32,619 nucleotides of DNA from Bradyrhizobium lablabi (GCF_001440475.1 NZ_LLYB01000086.1:227002-259620); one strand, 5' to 3'. Shown: positions 14,553 through 24,118, counted from the first letter of the stretch. Numbers and translations are program-made. The notes: generated from the sequence alone by a model not told the origin.

Positions 14553-15611
14553 CTACGCCGCGTCGATGCGGCGAAAGCCGTTCCACATGGCGGTGGCGGC
14601 GCCCGATGTCAGGACCGGGAGGATGCGCGCGTCCTGGTAATTGCCGTTGAGCGAGACCCGCTGCAGCGCGGTCATGTGGTCGGCGCTTTCCGGGAAGAGC
14701 ATGCCCGGCCGCGTCGTGACCGCGGTCTTGAATCCAACAGCTTTCGCCAGGGCGAATTCGCGCCGCCCGGCCGCGATCCGGTCGCCATAGGGATAGGCGA
14801 GGTGCAGCGCCGGCCGCTGCAATTCCCCTTCGATCCGCGCGCGGCTGGTCGCCAGTTCGAACGAGGCGGTGTCTTCGCTCTGCCGCGCCAGATTGCAATG
14901 CGTGATCGTATGCGCGCCGATCGTCACCAGGGGATCGTCCGCGAACGCCTTCAATTCTTCCCAGGACATGCAGAGCTCGCGGGCGATCGGAGCTTCGTCC
15001 ACCTCGTGGCGCGTGCATAGCGCGGAGATTTCGCGCTGGAGGTCGTGCTCGCCCGGCAGCCCACGCAGCCAGTCGTGCAGCCGGTCGAAGGCGGCCTGCT
15101 TGGCCGCCGGCGTCGAGGTGTCGAGGCGGGTCGCCATGCCGCCGATCGGGACCTCGATCGAGGACGCCCTGGCGATTGCCTTCTCGAGCGCGACCCACCA
15201 CAACCTTCCGGTGCCTTCGGCGAAATCGCTCGTGACGTAGACGGTCATCGGCGCGTCGAATTCGCGCATCACCGGCAAAGCGTGATCGCGGTTGTCGCGA
15301 TAGCCGTCATCGAGGGTGAAGCAGGCGAAGCGCCGCGCAAAATTGCGCTCCTGGAGTCGCTGATGCGCTTCATCCATGGTGACGATGTCGACGTCGAGCG
15401 CGCGAAGATGCGCCAGCATCGCCCGCAGGAATTCCGGCTCGACCTCGAGATGGTGATTGGGCTGAAACGCGCCGTCGCGGCGGGGACGGACATGGTGCAG
15501 CATGAAGATGACGCCGACACCTGCGAAGATTGGTCGCAGCAGGTAATGCGCCCCGGAGAAGTACAGCGCTTCCAGCCCGGCGCGAATAACGGTGTTGCGA
15601 AGCAGTTTCAT
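14553..15611 (-). CDS. Polysaccharide deacetylase (NodB homology domain, CE4)
   Basis: A 352-aa predicted carbohydrate de-N/O-acetylase. The NodB motifs are present: TLDDGYRDN (motif 1, with the catalytic and metal aspartates), HTITH (metal-binding H-x3-H), and AYPYGD (motif 3, forming the active-site groove). A short hydrophobic region near the N-terminus (YFSGAHYLLRPIFAGVGVIF) could be a membrane-associated segment rather than a cleavable signal. Length and FMLHHVRPRRDG resemble the polysaccharide deacetylases of rhizobial surface glycan loci. No clear ribosome-binding site precedes ATG 15611. It is divergent from the OmpA-like gene. The substrate is unknown. Confidence 0.9.
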   Translation of the reverse strand: MKLLRNTVIRAGLEALYFSGAHYLLRPIFAGVGVIFMLHHVRPRRDGAFQPNHHLEVEPEFLRAMLAHLRALDVDIVTMDEAHQRLQERNFARRFACFTLDDGYRDNRDHALPVMREFDAPMTVYVTSDFAEGTGRLWWVALEKAIARASSIEVPIGGMATRLDTSTPAAKQAAFDRLHDWLRGLPGEHDLQREISALCTRHEVDEAPIARELCMSWEELKAFADDPLVTIGAHTITHCNLARQSEDTASFELATSRARIEGELQRPALHLAYPYGDRIAAGRREFALAKAVGFKTAVTTRPGMLFPESADHMTALQRVSLNGNYQDARILPVLTSGAATAMWNGFRRIDAA

Positions 15612-15782
15612 TTTGTGGTTGGGGGGCTGCCCGGTTGTATTACAGGACCGAAACTAGCGACAGACCGCTGAACAAACAGTTAGCCGGACCGATTCCGGAC
15701 CCTTTCGCGCCTGCGACATTTCGGGTTTGACAGCCCTGCAAGGGTTTGTTTTCTCTGCATTCCGGACCCGGCAGGAACTCGA

Positions 15783-17177
15783 ATGCGCGGACTTTTCAAG
15801 TGGAGTAGCAAATGGTGGCCGGGCGTTATTCCTCTGGTCATCTTTTGGGCGATCGCGGCCTGGACGAGCACCGAACCGCTGGAAGCCGATCTGGCGCAGC
15901 GTTCGGCCGCCGCCCTCAAGGACACTGTCCTCAATAAGACGCGAATCTCGGTCGCCGGGCGCGACGTGACCCTGGGCGCGGATGCGTTCTCGGAAGACGG
16001 CCGGCAGGGCGCTGTGGCGTCGGTGGAGACGGTGCCGGGGGTGCGGCTGGTCAATGATGAAACCCGGCTCGTTCCCGAGGCCAAGCCGTTCGTCTGGTCG
16101 GCCGAACGCGATGTCGTTCGGGTGACACTATCGGGAAGTTCGCCGCTACCGGCAAGCAAGAGCCGGTTGATGGAGGCGGCGCGCGCCAATCTCGGCGGCG
16201 TCGAAGTGGTCGACCGGATGGATCTGTCGCGCGGCGCGCCGCCGCGTTTCGACAATGCCGCGCTGCTGCTGCTCGATCAGATCGGCAAGCTGAAGGAAGG
16301 CAAGATCACGGTGTCGGACACCCAGGTCAGTCTATCGGGCATGGCGCGCGAGCTCGGCGGCCGCGAAGCCATCGCCGCCGCGCTGAAAAATCTGCCCGAA
16401 GGTTTTTCGGTCGCAGCCAACGAGGTCAAGGCGCCGCCTTATGTCTTCCAGGCCTACAAGGATCCGGTCGCGGTGACGCTGACGCTGACCGGCAACGTGC
16501 CCGACAACAATGTCCACGCCGCGCTGGTGGCGGCGGCGGGACGCAAGTTCTTCAGCGAAAAAGTCGTCGACAGTCTCAAGCCGAGCATCGGCGCGCCGTC
16601 GGGTTTTGCCAGCGCGGTGGTGCCGGCGCTGGGAGCGCTGTCGCGGCTGTCGACCGGCACGCTGGTCGTCTCCGACCGGGAGGTGAAGCTGTCGGGCGAT
16701 GCGCTGTATGAGGCTGCCGCCAGTCAGATCCGCGCCGGCCTCGGCAAGGACTTTCCGCAGGGCTGGCAGTTCAAGCCGGAAATCTCGGTCAAGCCGCCGG
16801 CCGCGCCGGTCGATGCGACCGTGTGCCAGCAGCTATTCACCGATCTGCTCGGCAAGGCGCGGATCCGCTTCGAGCCCGGCAAGGCCGACATTGTCGCCGA
16901 CTCCGCCGGCCTGCTCGACCGCCTGATCGAGACCGCGCTGCGATGTCCGACCGCCAATATCGAAATCGCCGGCCACACCGATAGCGACGGCGACGAGGCG
17001 GCCAACCAGACGCTGTCCGAGAAGCGGGCGCAGGCGGTTGCCGACCATCTGGTCAGGGCGGGATTGCCGGCCAACCGGTTCAGCGCAGTCGGCTATGGTT
17101 CGACCCAGCCGATTGCCGGTAACGATACCGACCAGGGCAAGGCGCAGAACCGCCGCATCGATTTCGTGGTGAAGTGA
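15783..17177 (+). CDS. OmpA family protein with N-terminal membrane anchor and BON-like repeats
   Basis: A 464-aa envelope protein. Residues about 13-28 form a single membrane helix (WPGVIPLVIFWAIAAW) without a clear cleavage site, so it is probably an anchored inner-membrane protein with a periplasmic body. The middle contains repeated BON-like units (LAQRSAAALKDTVLNKTRIS, and GREAIAAALKNLP with similar later segments). The C-terminal OmpA domain (about 345-464) has the peptidoglycan-binding signature NIEIAGHTDSDGDEAANQTL, SEKRAQAVADHLV and an NRRIDFVV end. The layout parallels mycobacterial OmpATb/ArfA. The downstream small membrane gene overlaps or abuts its stop, implying a shared operon and perhaps a complex. 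Confidence 0.88.
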   Translation: MRGLFKWSSKWWPGVIPLVIFWAIAAWTSTEPLEADLAQRSAAALKDTVLNKTRISVAGRDVTLGADAFSEDGRQGAVASVETVPGVRLVNDETRLVPEAKPFVWSAERDVVRVTLSGSSPLPASKSRLMEAARANLGGVEVVDRMDLSRGAPPRFDNAALLLLDQIGKLKEGKITVSDTQVSLSGMARELGGREAIAAALKNLPEGFSVAANEVKAPPYVFQAYKDPVAVTLTLTGNVPDNNVHAALVAAAGRKFFSEKVVDSLKPSIGAPSGFASAVVPALGALSRLSTGTLVVSDREVKLSGDALYEAAASQIRAGLGKDFPQGWQFKPEISVKPPAAPVDATVCQQLFTDLLGKARIRFEPGKADIVADSAGLLDRLIETALRCPTANIEIAGHTDSDGDEAANQTLSEKRAQAVADHLVRAGLPANRFSAVGYGSTQPIAGNDTDQGKAQNRRIDFVVK

Positions 17178-17179
17178 GT

Positions 17180-17476
17180 ATGGCCTATCTGACCACATTC
17201 TACTGGGGCTGGTTGTTGGGATCGGTGCTGCTCGGCTTCGCCATGGGCTGGATATCCGTGGTCCAGCACGGCGACGGTATCCCGCGGAAATGGCGATGGT
17301 GGGTCGCGGCCCTGGTCGCGGCGCTGGTCGCAGCCGCGGTCGCGCGTGTCGTGCCCGGCCGTTTCGGCTACTGGCTCGATCTCGGCCTGATCATGTTCGG
17401 CCTTTATCTCTGCGGTTGTACAATCGGATCATGGTTGCGCGACTGGGTGGTCTCGCGAACGGCACCGCCGGCCTGA
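17180..17476 (+). CDS. Small multi-helix membrane protein, partner of the OmpA-like protein
   Basis: A 98-aa protein with three predicted membrane helices: TFYWGWLLGSVLLGFAMGW, WWVAALVAALVAAAVARVV and LGLIMFGLYLCGCTIGSWL. The loops are basic (RKWRW). A GTG at 17174 overlaps the previous stop (GTGA, 17174-17177), and the ATG at 17180 is in the same frame; either start gives translational coupling to the OmpA gene. I do not recognise the family by name. The context suggests it assists assembly or anchoring of the OmpA/BON protein. Confidence 0.75.
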   Translation: MAYLTTFYWGWLLGSVLLGFAMGWISVVQHGDGIPRKWRWWVAALVAALVAAAVARVVPGRFGYWLDLGLIMFGLYLCGCTIGSWLRDWVVSRTAPPA

Positions 17477-17753
17477 TTGCCTCATGCGCCGGTCAACTTT
17501 ACAGCTGTCATTGTCACGGGTTGTTGACCAGTCCCTTCTAGGGTCCGGAACCGCCGCCGGGCGGCGGGATTTCAGTAAAACGGTGCTAGTGCCGTCATGG
17601 ACCACGCCTAATATCTTGAAGGGGCGCGTTTTATTGTCGTTAGGCGAATTCCACTCCGGCTCAAAACGCGCTACCAGAGGGGCGAGGGAGCAGCGTAGCG
17701 TCGGCGGGGTTCGCGCCATAGCCGTCGTCGCAGAAGCGCAATTCGAGGTATAG
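17477..17753. other. Intergenic region upstream of the YbhN-like gene
   Basis: I see no gene in these 277 bases. They hold a GC hairpin (CCGCCGCCGGGCGGCGG, 17551-17567), not followed by a T-run. There is also a perfect 9-base inverted pair, GCGCGTTTT (17624-17632) and AAAACGCGC (17663-17671), with a 30-base loop. The ribosome-binding GAGG for the next gene is at the end. Confidence 0.5.
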
Positions 17754-18812
17754 ATGCTGGAAGCAATACGCAGGGCAATGTCGTTTCTGCGCCAGAAACA
17801 GGTCCTGCATAAGCTCGGTGTTGTCATCAGCATCACGGTCATCGCCGTTGCATGCTACGTGCTCTATCACATGCTCCGCGGCATCGACACCAACGAGGTG
17901 ATCGACGCCATCAAGGGCACCGAGCCGAGCCAGATCGCGCTGGCGGCGCTGTTCGTTGCGGCGGGTTATTTCACGCTCACCTTCTATGACTGGTTCGCGG
18001 TCCGCGCCATCGGCCAGCGCCATGTGCCCTACCGCGTCAACGCGCTGGCGGCCTTCACCTCCTATTCGATCGGGCACAATGTCGGCGCCAGCGTCTTCAC
18101 CGGCGGCGCGGTGCGCTACCGGATCTATTCGGCCTGGGGGCTGAACGCGATCGACGTCGCCAAGATCTGCTTCCTCGCCGGGCTTACCTTCTGGCTCGGC
18201 AACGCCGCGGTCCTGGGACTGGGCATTGCCTACCACCCGGAAGCCGCCGCCTCGATCGATCAACTGCCGGCCTGGCTCAACCGCATCGCGGCGTTCGCCA
18301 TCATCGTCGGACTGGTCGGATATGTCTGCTGGGTCTGGGCCCAGCCGCGCAGCGTCGGCCGCGGGCCGTGGACGGTCACGCTGCCGGGCGGCCCGCTGAC
18401 GCTGCTGCAGATCGCCATCGGCATCGTCGATCTCGGCTTCTGCGCGCTGGCGATGTACATGCTGGTGCCGGACGAGCCCCAGATCGGCTTCGTCGTCGTC
18501 GCGGTGATCTTCGTTTCGGCGACCCTGCTGGGCTTTGCCAGTCATTCCCCGGGCGGGCTCGGCGTGTTCGATGCCGCCATGCTGGTCGGCCTCTGGCAGA
18601 TGGACCGGGAGGAACTGCTCGCCGGCATGCTGCTGTTCCGCGTCCTCTATTATATCGGGCCCTTTGTCATATCTGTAATCTTGCTGACGCTTCGGGAGAT
18701 TATCATCGGCGCGCGATCGAAGCGCCTGCGCCAACTGGCGGCTGCTGCCGATCCCGAGCCGAGGCATGAAGCCCCCGTCTATGTGCGCGAGCGTGGAGAC
18801 ACGGGCACCTGA
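17754..18812 (+). CDS. YbhN/UPF0104 family integral membrane protein (lysylphosphatidylglycerol-synthase-like transmembrane domain)
   Basis: A 352-aa polytopic membrane protein with about eight hydrophobic helices. It has the family landmarks AAGYFTLTFYDWFAVR, ALAAFTSYSIGHNVGASVFT, GGAVRYRIYS and LGFASHSPGGLGVFDAAML. It corresponds to the transmembrane half of MprF-type lysyl-phosphatidylglycerol synthases without the soluble lysyl-transferase domain, so it may flip or handle lipids rather than aminoacylate them. ATG 17754 has GAGG 7 bases upstream. It ends 44 bp before phoR, but no Pho box precedes it, and a functional tie to phosphate is unproven. Confidence 0.85.
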   Translation: MLEAIRRAMSFLRQKQVLHKLGVVISITVIAVACYVLYHMLRGIDTNEVIDAIKGTEPSQIALAALFVAAGYFTLTFYDWFAVRAIGQRHVPYRVNALAAFTSYSIGHNVGASVFTGGAVRYRIYSAWGLNAIDVAKICFLAGLTFWLGNAAVLGLGIAYHPEAAASIDQLPAWLNRIAAFAIIVGLVGYVCWVWAQPRSVGRGPWTVTLPGGPLTLLQIAIGIVDLGFCALAMYMLVPDEPQIGFVVVAVIFVSATLLGFASHSPGGLGVFDAAMLVGLWQMDREELLAGMLLFRVLYYIGPFVISVILLTLREIIIGARSKRLRQLAAAADPEPRHEAPVYVRERGDTGT

Positions 18813-18856
18813 TGACGCGGCGGACGCCTCGCGAGTAGAGGAGGAAGACCTGCGCC

Positions 18857-20155
18857 ATGGCGATCGATGATTCTCACTCTTCCTCGTTCTTTGCACCGTG
18901 GCCGGACCGGTTGCGGCATTCGGCCATCATCCTGCTGGCCGCCGGCCTGGCGCTCTGCGCGCTCGTGCTGCTGGCCGACCTCTCGCTGCCGCGTGCCGTC
19001 GCCGTTTTCATCTGCATCTCGGCCGCCGCGCTGGTGCCGTGGCGGCTGCATCATGTGGCAGCCTCGCGAGACGATGTCCGGGCCGTCAGCCCGGTCGAGT
19101 CTGCTGCCGTCAGCGCGGTTGTTGCCGGCATGCCGGATCCGGCCGTGCTGCTCGACCGCGCCGGGCGCGTCATTCACCTCAATGCAGCGGCTGCCCAGCT
19201 TGCGCCCGCGCTGCGCAAGAACGAGCTCGCGCAGTTCGCGCTGCGCTCGCCCGAAATCATCACCGCGCTGCGCGAGGCGATCGCGACCACCGAGCCGCGC
19301 CGCGCCAGCTATCTCGATCAGGTGCCGGTCGACCGCTGGATGGAACTGATTATCACGCCGGTGCCGGTTCCCACCCTGTTCGGCGGTACTGAAAAATGCA
19401 TGCTGCTAACCTTCCACGACCAGACGCCGCTGCGGCGGGTCGAGGAGATGCGCGCCGATTTCGTCGCCAATGCCAGCCATGAACTGCGCACGCCGCTCGC
19501 GGCGTTGTCGGGCTTCATCGATACGCTGCAGGGTCCGGCCAAGGAGGATGCCAAGGCGCGCGAGCGCTTTCTGTCGATCATGCATACGCAGGCGACGCGG
19601 ATGGCGCGGCTGATCGACGATTTGCTGTCGCTGTCGCGGGTCGAATTGTCGGCCCATGTCCGGCCCGACGCCTGCGTCGATATCGTGCCGATCATCCGCC
19701 AGGTCGCCGACGGGCTGGAGCCGCTGGCGCGCGAGCGGCAGGTTGCGATCGAAATCGATCTGCCCGCATCGGCGACGATCGCGGGCGACCGCGAGGAACT
19801 GCTGCGGCTGTTCGAGAACCTGATCGAAAACGCGCTCAAATATGGCGCGTCCGGCGAGCGGGTGGTCGTCTCCCTGAAGGAGGCCGCATCCGGCGACGGT
19901 ACGCCGGAACTCCGCGTCATGGTCCGCGATTTCGGCCCCGGGATTGCGCCGGAGCACCTGCCGCGGCTCACCGAACGCTTCTATCGGGTCGATGTCGGCG
20001 ACAGCCGTGCCCAAGGTGGAACCGGGCTCGGTTTATCCTTGGTGAAACATATTCTTAACCGCCATCGCGGCCGGCTTTTGATCGAAAGCGTGCCCAAAAA
20101 CGGGGCGACCTTTACCGCCTGTTTTCCCCAGGCAAAACTGTCATCATCGGCATAA
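18857..20155 (+). CDS. phoR: Phosphate regulon sensor histidine kinase PhoR
   Basis: A 432-aa inner-membrane histidine kinase. Two membrane helices lie at about residues 22-42 and 47-63, with no sizeable periplasmic domain, as in PhoR. A PAS domain follows at about 83-190. The HisKA domain carries the phospho-acceptor His208 in NASHELRTPL. The ATPase domain has FENLIENALKYG (N box), VRDFGPGIAPEHL (G1) and GGTGLGLSLVKHI (G2). It phosphorylates PhoB when phosphate is scarce and is restrained through PstSCAB-PhoU. ATG 18857 is preceded by GAGGAGGA. It lies directly upstream of the Pho box and pstS. Confidence 0.93.
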   Translation: MAIDDSHSSSFFAPWPDRLRHSAIILLAAGLALCALVLLADLSLPRAVAVFICISAAALVPWRLHHVAASRDDVRAVSPVESAAVSAVVAGMPDPAVLLDRAGRVIHLNAAAAQLAPALRKNELAQFALRSPEIITALREAIATTEPRRASYLDQVPVDRWMELIITPVPVPTLFGGTEKCMLLTFHDQTPLRRVEEMRADFVANASHELRTPLAALSGFIDTLQGPAKEDAKARERFLSIMHTQATRMARLIDDLLSLSRVELSAHVRPDACVDIVPIIRQVADGLEPLARERQVAIEIDLPASATIAGDREELLRLFENLIENALKYGASGERVVVSLKEAASGDGTPELRVMVRDFGPGIAPEHLPRLTERFYRVDVGDSRAQGGTGLGLSLVKHILNRHRGRLLIESVPKNGATFTACFPQAKLSSSA

Positions 20156-20181
20156 ATACAAGCAAATTCAGTTGCTTGTCT

Positions 20182-20199
20182 CTGTCATCCAACTGTCAT
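20182..20199 (+). promoter_or_regulatory. Pho box (PhoB binding site) upstream of pstS
   Basis: CTGTCAT-CCAA-CTGTCAT: two identical 7-base half sites spaced by 4 bases, with the 11-base period of the PhoB consensus (CTGTCAT, A/T-rich four, CTGTCAT). It lies 97 bp upstream of pstS, where PhoB would replace a -35 contact. It should drive pstS and at least part of pstCAB-phoU-phoB under phosphate limitation. Confidence 0.9.
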
Positions 20200-20295
20200 C
20201 GAACCTTCGTAAAAGCTCTATCGACCGCACCTAAACGGGCGGCGTGAGCGCGATCGGGCGCATCCGGCGCTTCGCTCACCAGATGGAGACCGACC

Positions 20296-21306
20296 ATGAA
20301 TTTGATCAGGACAATCGTCGCCGCCGGCCTGGTCGCCGCGTCGACCTCGGCCCTTGCTGCCGACATCACCGGCGCAGGCGCCACCTTCCCGTTCCCGATC
20401 TATTCGAAGTGGGCCGACGCCTACAAGAAGGAGACCGGCAACGGCCTGAACTACCAGTCGATCGGCTCCGGCGCCGGCATCAAGCAGATCCAGGCCAAGA
20501 CCGTGACCTTCGGCGCCACCGACGCGCCGCTGAAGCATGAGCAACTCGAAAAGGACGGCCTGGTGCAGTGGCCGATGGTGATGGGCGCGATCGTGCCGGT
20601 CGTGAACCTCGAAGGCGTCAAGCCGGGCGAACTGGTGCTGTCGGGCGAAGTGCTCGGCGACATCTATCTCGGCAAGATCAAGAAGTGGGACGATGCCGCG
20701 ATCGCCAAGCTCAATCCGAAGCTGAAGCTGCCGGCCGACGCCATCACCGTGGTCCGCCGCTCCGACGGTTCGGGCACCACCTTCAACTTCACCGACTACC
20801 TGTCGAAGTCGAACGCCGAATGGAAAGCCAAGGCTGGCACCGGCACCGCGGTCGAATGGCCGACCGGCGTCGGCGCCAAGGGCAATGAAGGCGTTGCCGG
20901 CAATATCGGCCAGACCAAGAACGCGATCGGTTACGTCGAATATGCCTACGCCAAGCAGAACAAGCTGACCTATGCGGCGATGATCAACAAGGCCGGCAAG
21001 ACCGTGCAGCCGACCATCGCAGCCTTCCAGGCGGCCGCTTCCAACGCCGACTGGGCCAAGGCGCCCGGCTACTACGTGATCCTCACCGACCAGCCCGGCG
21101 AAGCCTCCTGGCCGATCACCGCGGCGACCTTCATCCTCATGCACAAGGATGCGACCGACAAGGCGGCGTCCCAGGAAGCCATCAAGTTCTTCAAATGGTC
21201 GTTCGAGAAGGGCGGCAAGATGGCCGAAGAACTCGACTACATCCCGATGCCGGACTCGGTGGTCAAGCTGATCGAGAAGACCTGGACCTCGGAGATCAAG
21301 AGCTGA
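20296..21306 (+). CDS. pstS: Periplasmic phosphate-binding protein PstS
   Basis: A 336-aa high-affinity phosphate-binding protein. A Sec signal peptide spans about residues 1-22 ([20 protein letters not shown]), with cleavage before [13 protein letters not shown]. The mature protein shows the PstS fingerprint: [35 protein letters not shown] and [18 protein letters not shown], which carry the residues that wrap the phosphate. It delivers phosphate to the PstCA channel and is part of the sensing complex for PhoR. A perfect Pho box lies upstream and a strong hairpin follows the stop, the usual arrangement for a binding protein made in excess over the membrane subunits. Confidence 0.97.
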   Translation: MNLIRTIVAAGLVAASTSALAADITGAGATFPFPIYSKWADAYKKETGNGLNYQSIGSGAGIKQIQAKTVTFGATDAPLKHEQLEKDGLVQWPMVMGAIVPVVNLEGVKPGELVLSGEVLGDIYLGKIKKWDDAAIAKLNPKLKLPADAITVVRRSDGSGTTFNFTDYLSKSNAEWKAKAGTGTAVEWPTGVGAKGNEGVAGNIGQTKNAIGYVEYAYAKQNKLTYAAMINKAGKTVQPTIAAFQAAASNADWAKAPGYYVILTDQPGEASWPITAATFILMHKDATDKAASQEAIKFFKWSFEKGGKMAEELDYIPMPDSVVKLIEKTWTSEIKS

Positions 21307-21332
21307 CGGGACCGACGTCTCGCAACGCGATC

Positions 21333-21359
21333 GCTCAACCCGGAACGTCCGGGTTGAGC
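21333..21359 (+). terminator. Strong stem-loop between pstS and pstC (mRNA stabiliser or partial terminator)
   Basis: GCTCAACCCGG, loop AACGT, CCGGGTTGAGC: a perfect 11-bp stem with a 5-base loop, 27 bases after the pstS stop. No T-run follows, so it more likely protects the pstS mRNA 3' end than terminates. A second, weaker hairpin (CCTCTC/GAGAGG) is at 21362-21380. Confidence 0.7.
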
Positions 21360-21454
21360 ACCCTCTCGGGACAAGAGAGGCAAGAACAATGCGCGAGCCG
21401 AAAAAGCCGTGCACCGCGGTCCGGGTTATTGGGCTATAGTAAAGGGGATTGGGC

Positions 21455-22453
21455 GTGGCAGAAATGGCGGTTGAAAGCGATGTGATGGAAGCTGCCGGAC
21501 CCTACGATCGCGCACGGGCCCTCAGCGCTTTCAAGCTTGGCGATATCACCTTCTACTGGATCACGCGCGCCTGCGCGATCTCGGTTCTCCTCATCCTCGG
21601 CGGCATCATCATCTCGCTGATCGTGGGCGCCTGGCCCGCGATGCGGGAATATGGCGCGGCCTTCCTATGGACGCAGCGCTGGGCGCCGTCCGCCGATCCG
21701 CCGGTGCTGGGCGCGCTCGGCCCGATCTACGGCACGCTGATCACCTCCGTGATCGCGATGATGATCGCCATTCCCGTCGGCCTCGGCATTGCGGTGTTCC
21801 TCACCGAAATCTGCCCGCTCTGGCTGCGTCGTCCCATTGGTCTCGCGGTCGAACTGCTCGCCGGCATCCCCTCGATCATCTACGGCATGTGGGGCTTCTT
21901 CGTGCTGGGCCCGTTCCTGGCGAACACGTTCCAGCCCTTCATGATCAGCATTTTCGACGGCGTGCCGGTGCTCGGCGCGATCTTCGCCGGTCCGCCGTCC
22001 TATCTCAGCCTGTTCAACGCCTCGCTGATTCTGGCGATCATGGTGCTGCCCTTCATCACCTCGATCTCGGTCGACGTCTTCAAGACCGTGCCGCCGGTGC
22101 TGAAGGAAGCCGCCTATGGCGTCGGCTGCACCACCTGGGAAGTCGTCCGCAACGTGGTCATCCCCTATACCCGCGTCGGCGTGATCGGCGGCATCATGCT
22201 GGCGCTCGGCCGTGCGCTCGGCGAGACTATGGCGGTCACCTTCATCATCGGCAATTCGTTCAAGATCCAGTCCTCGATCTTCGCGCCGGGCACCACGATT
22301 TCCGCGGCCATCGCCTCCGAATTCGCCGAGAGCGACGGCCTGCACCAGTCCGGCCTGATCCTGCTCGGTTTGCTGCTGTTCGTTCTGACGTTCTTCGTGC
22401 TGGCGGCCGCGCGGCTGATGCTGATGCGGCTGGAAAAGAAGGCGGGGAACTAA
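21455..22453 (+). CDS. pstC: Phosphate ABC transporter permease PstC
   Basis: A 332-aa integral membrane permease that, with PstA, forms the phosphate channel. The protein shows a six-helix pattern. The conserved cytoplasmic EAA-type loop reads [20 protein letters not shown], followed by [22 protein letters not shown], a PstC signature. I chose GTG 21455 because GGGGA ends 6 bases upstream; ATG 21464 and ATG 21482 are alternatives. The 148-base gap from pstS holds the stem-loops described there. It ends one base before pstA. Confidence 0.94.
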   Translation: MAEMAVESDVMEAAGPYDRARALSAFKLGDITFYWITRACAISVLLILGGIIISLIVGAWPAMREYGAAFLWTQRWAPSADPPVLGALGPIYGTLITSVIAMMIAIPVGLGIAVFLTEICPLWLRRPIGLAVELLAGIPSIIYGMWGFFVLGPFLANTFQPFMISIFDGVPVLGAIFAGPPSYLSLFNASLILAIMVLPFITSISVDVFKTVPPVLKEAAYGVGCTTWEVVRNVVIPYTRVGVIGGIMLALGRALGETMAVTFIIGNSFKIQSSIFAPGTTISAAIASEFAESDGLHQSGLILLGLLLFVLTFFVLAAARLMLMRLEKKAGN

Positions 22454-22454
22454 G

Positions 22455-23300
22455 ATGAACCCGATCTACGCTTCCCGCCGCCGCAAGAACGTCGTCATCA
22501 AGTTCCTGTGCCTTTGCGCCGCGGCGTTCGGCGTCACCTGGCTCGCGCTGATCCTGTTCACGCTGTTCTACAACGGCCTGACCGGGCTTTCGCTGCAGGT
22601 CTTTGCCCAGGATACGCCGCCGCCCGGCTCGACCGAAGGCGGCCTCCGCAACGCCATCGTCGGCTCGATCATCATGACGGTGATCGGCGTCGGCATCGGC
22701 GCGCCGCTCGGCCTGTTTGCCGGCACCTACCTCGCCGAATACGGCAAGCACGACAAGCTCACCTCGGTGATCCGCTTCATCAACGACATCCTGCTGAGCG
22801 CGCCCTCGATCATCATCGGCCTGTTCATCTACGGCGCCATCGTGGTGCCGATGGGCGGCTTCTCGGCCTTTGCCGGGTGTCTCGCGCTCGCCGTGATCGT
22901 GATCCCCGTCGTGGTCCGCACCACCGAGGACATGCTGGGACTGGTGCCCAATCCGCTTCGTGAGGCGGCGTCCGCGCTCGGCCTGCCGCGCTCGCTGGTG
23001 ATCCGCCGGATCGCCTATCGCGCGGCACGATCGGGTCTGATCACCGGCGTCCTGCTCGCCACCGCCCGCGTTGCCGGCGAAACCGCGCCGCTGTTGTTCA
23101 CCGCGCTGTCGAACCAGTTCTTCAGCCTGAACCTGACCAAGACGATGGCGAACCTGCCGGTGACCATCAACAACTTCGTCCAGAGCCCCTATGCCTACTG
23201 GAAGGAACTCGCCTGGAGCGGGGCCTTGCTGATCACGCTCACCGTGTTGGCCCTGAATATTGGCGCGCGCATTCTCGGCGCCGAGAGGACATCCAAATGA
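22455..23300 (+). CDS. pstA: Phosphate ABC transporter permease PstA
   Basis: A 281-aa permease partner of PstC. Membrane helices include [39 protein letters not shown] and [19 protein letters not shown]. The EAA-type loop is [20 protein letters not shown]. The segment [20 protein letters not shown] is the PstA signature. ATG 22455 begins one base after the pstC stop, and its own stop overlaps the pstB start (ATGA), so the three subunits are translated together. Confidence 0.95.
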   Translation: MNPIYASRRRKNVVIKFLCLCAAAFGVTWLALILFTLFYNGLTGLSLQVFAQDTPPPGSTEGGLRNAIVGSIIMTVIGVGIGAPLGLFAGTYLAEYGKHDKLTSVIRFINDILLSAPSIIIGLFIYGAIVVPMGGFSAFAGCLALAVIVIPVVVRTTEDMLGLVPNPLREAASALGLPRSLVIRRIAYRAARSGLITGVLLATARVAGETAPLLFTALSNQFFSLNLTKTMANLPVTINNFVQSPYAYWKELAWSGALLITLTVLALNIGARILGAERTSK

Positions 23301-24118
23301 CCGATCTTTCCGTATCCGTGAGTTCCGCCAGTGGCCCAGCCCCGCAGGTGCCGTTGCCCGAGGCTGCGCCCAAGGTCACCGCGCGCGGCCTGAACTTCTA
23401 CTATGGCGAACACCATGCGCTGAAGAACATCAACCTGACGCTCGGCACCAACCGCGTCACCGCCTTCATCGGCCCATCCGGCTGCGGCAAGTCCACGCTG
23501 CTGCGCATCTTCAACCGGATGTACGATCTCTATCCGGGCCAGCGCGCCACCGGCCAGCTCTTGCTGGACCAGACCAACATCCTCGACCCCAAGCTCGACC
23601 TCAATCTCTTGCGGGCCCGGGTCGGCATGGTGTTCCAGAAGCCGACGCCGTTCCCGATGACGATCTACGAAAACATCGCCTTCGGCATCCGGCTTTATGA
23701 GAAGATCTCGAAGTCGGAAATGGACGGCCGGGTCGAGAAGGCGCTGCGCGGCGGCGCGCTGTGGAACGAGGTCAAGGACAAGCTCAATGCCAGCGGCCTG
23801 TCGCTGTCCGGCGGCCAGCAGCAGCGGCTCTGCATCGCCCGCACGGTCGCCGTCAGGCCCGAGGTGATCCTGTTCGACGAACCCTGTTCGGCGCTCGACC
23901 CGATCTCGACCGCCAAGATCGAGGAACTGATTCAGGAGCTGGCGGAGGACTACACCATCGCCATCGTCACCCATAACATGCAGCAGGCGGCGCGCGTCTC
24001 CGACAAGACCGCCTTCATGTATCTCGGCGAGCTGATCGAATTCGACGACACCAACAAGATTTTCACTTCGCCGAGTGATCGACGCACCCAGGACTACATC
24101 ACCGGCCGGTTCGGTTGA
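23297..24118 (+). CDS. pstB: Phosphate ABC transporter ATP-binding protein PstB
   Basis: A 273-aa ABC ATPase that powers PstCA. Walker A is GPSGCGKST, the Q-loop is [10 protein letters not shown] (characteristic of PstB), the ABC signature is LSGGQQQRL, Walker B is [13 protein letters not shown], and the switch histidine is in VTHNM. The C-terminal [18 protein letters not shown] and DYITGRFG are family signatures. An N-terminal extension of about 25 residues rich in S, A and P is common in Rhizobiales. Its start overlaps the pstA stop by four bases. Confidence 0.97.
   Translation: MTDLSVSVSSASGPAPQVPLPEAAPKVTARGLNFYYGEHHALKNINLTLGTNRVTAFIGPSGCGKSTLLRIFNRMYDLYPGQRATGQLLLDQTNILDPKLDLNLLRARVGMVFQKPTPFPMTIYENIAFGIRLYEKISKSEMDGRVEKALRGGALWNEVKDKLNASGLSLSGGQQQRLCIARTVAVRPEVILFDEPCSALDPISTAKIEELIQELAEDYTIAIVTHNMQQAARVSDKTAFMYLGELIEFDDTNKIFTSPSDRRTQDYITGRFG

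Noticed and set aside
15680..16255. 191-codon minus-strand frame over the start of the OmpA-like gene
   Set aside because: Serine/arginine-rich shadow, no domain and no ribosome-binding site.
17505..17511. Single CTGTCAT as a Pho box for the YbhN-like gene
   Set aside because: Only one half site; the next expected half site is absent. The same holds for CTGTCAT at 20138-20144 inside phoR.
17484..17753. 89-codon frame before the YbhN-like gene
   Set aside because: No domain and no ribosome-binding site; it covers hairpins and ends exactly at the next gene's start.
17661..18896. 411-codon minus-strand frame across the YbhN-like gene
   Set aside because: Very rich in H, R, D and Q, with no domain; the plus-strand membrane protein is the real gene.
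20218..21414. 398-codon frame antisense to pstS
   Set aside because: Shadow of pstS, lacking its own start signals.
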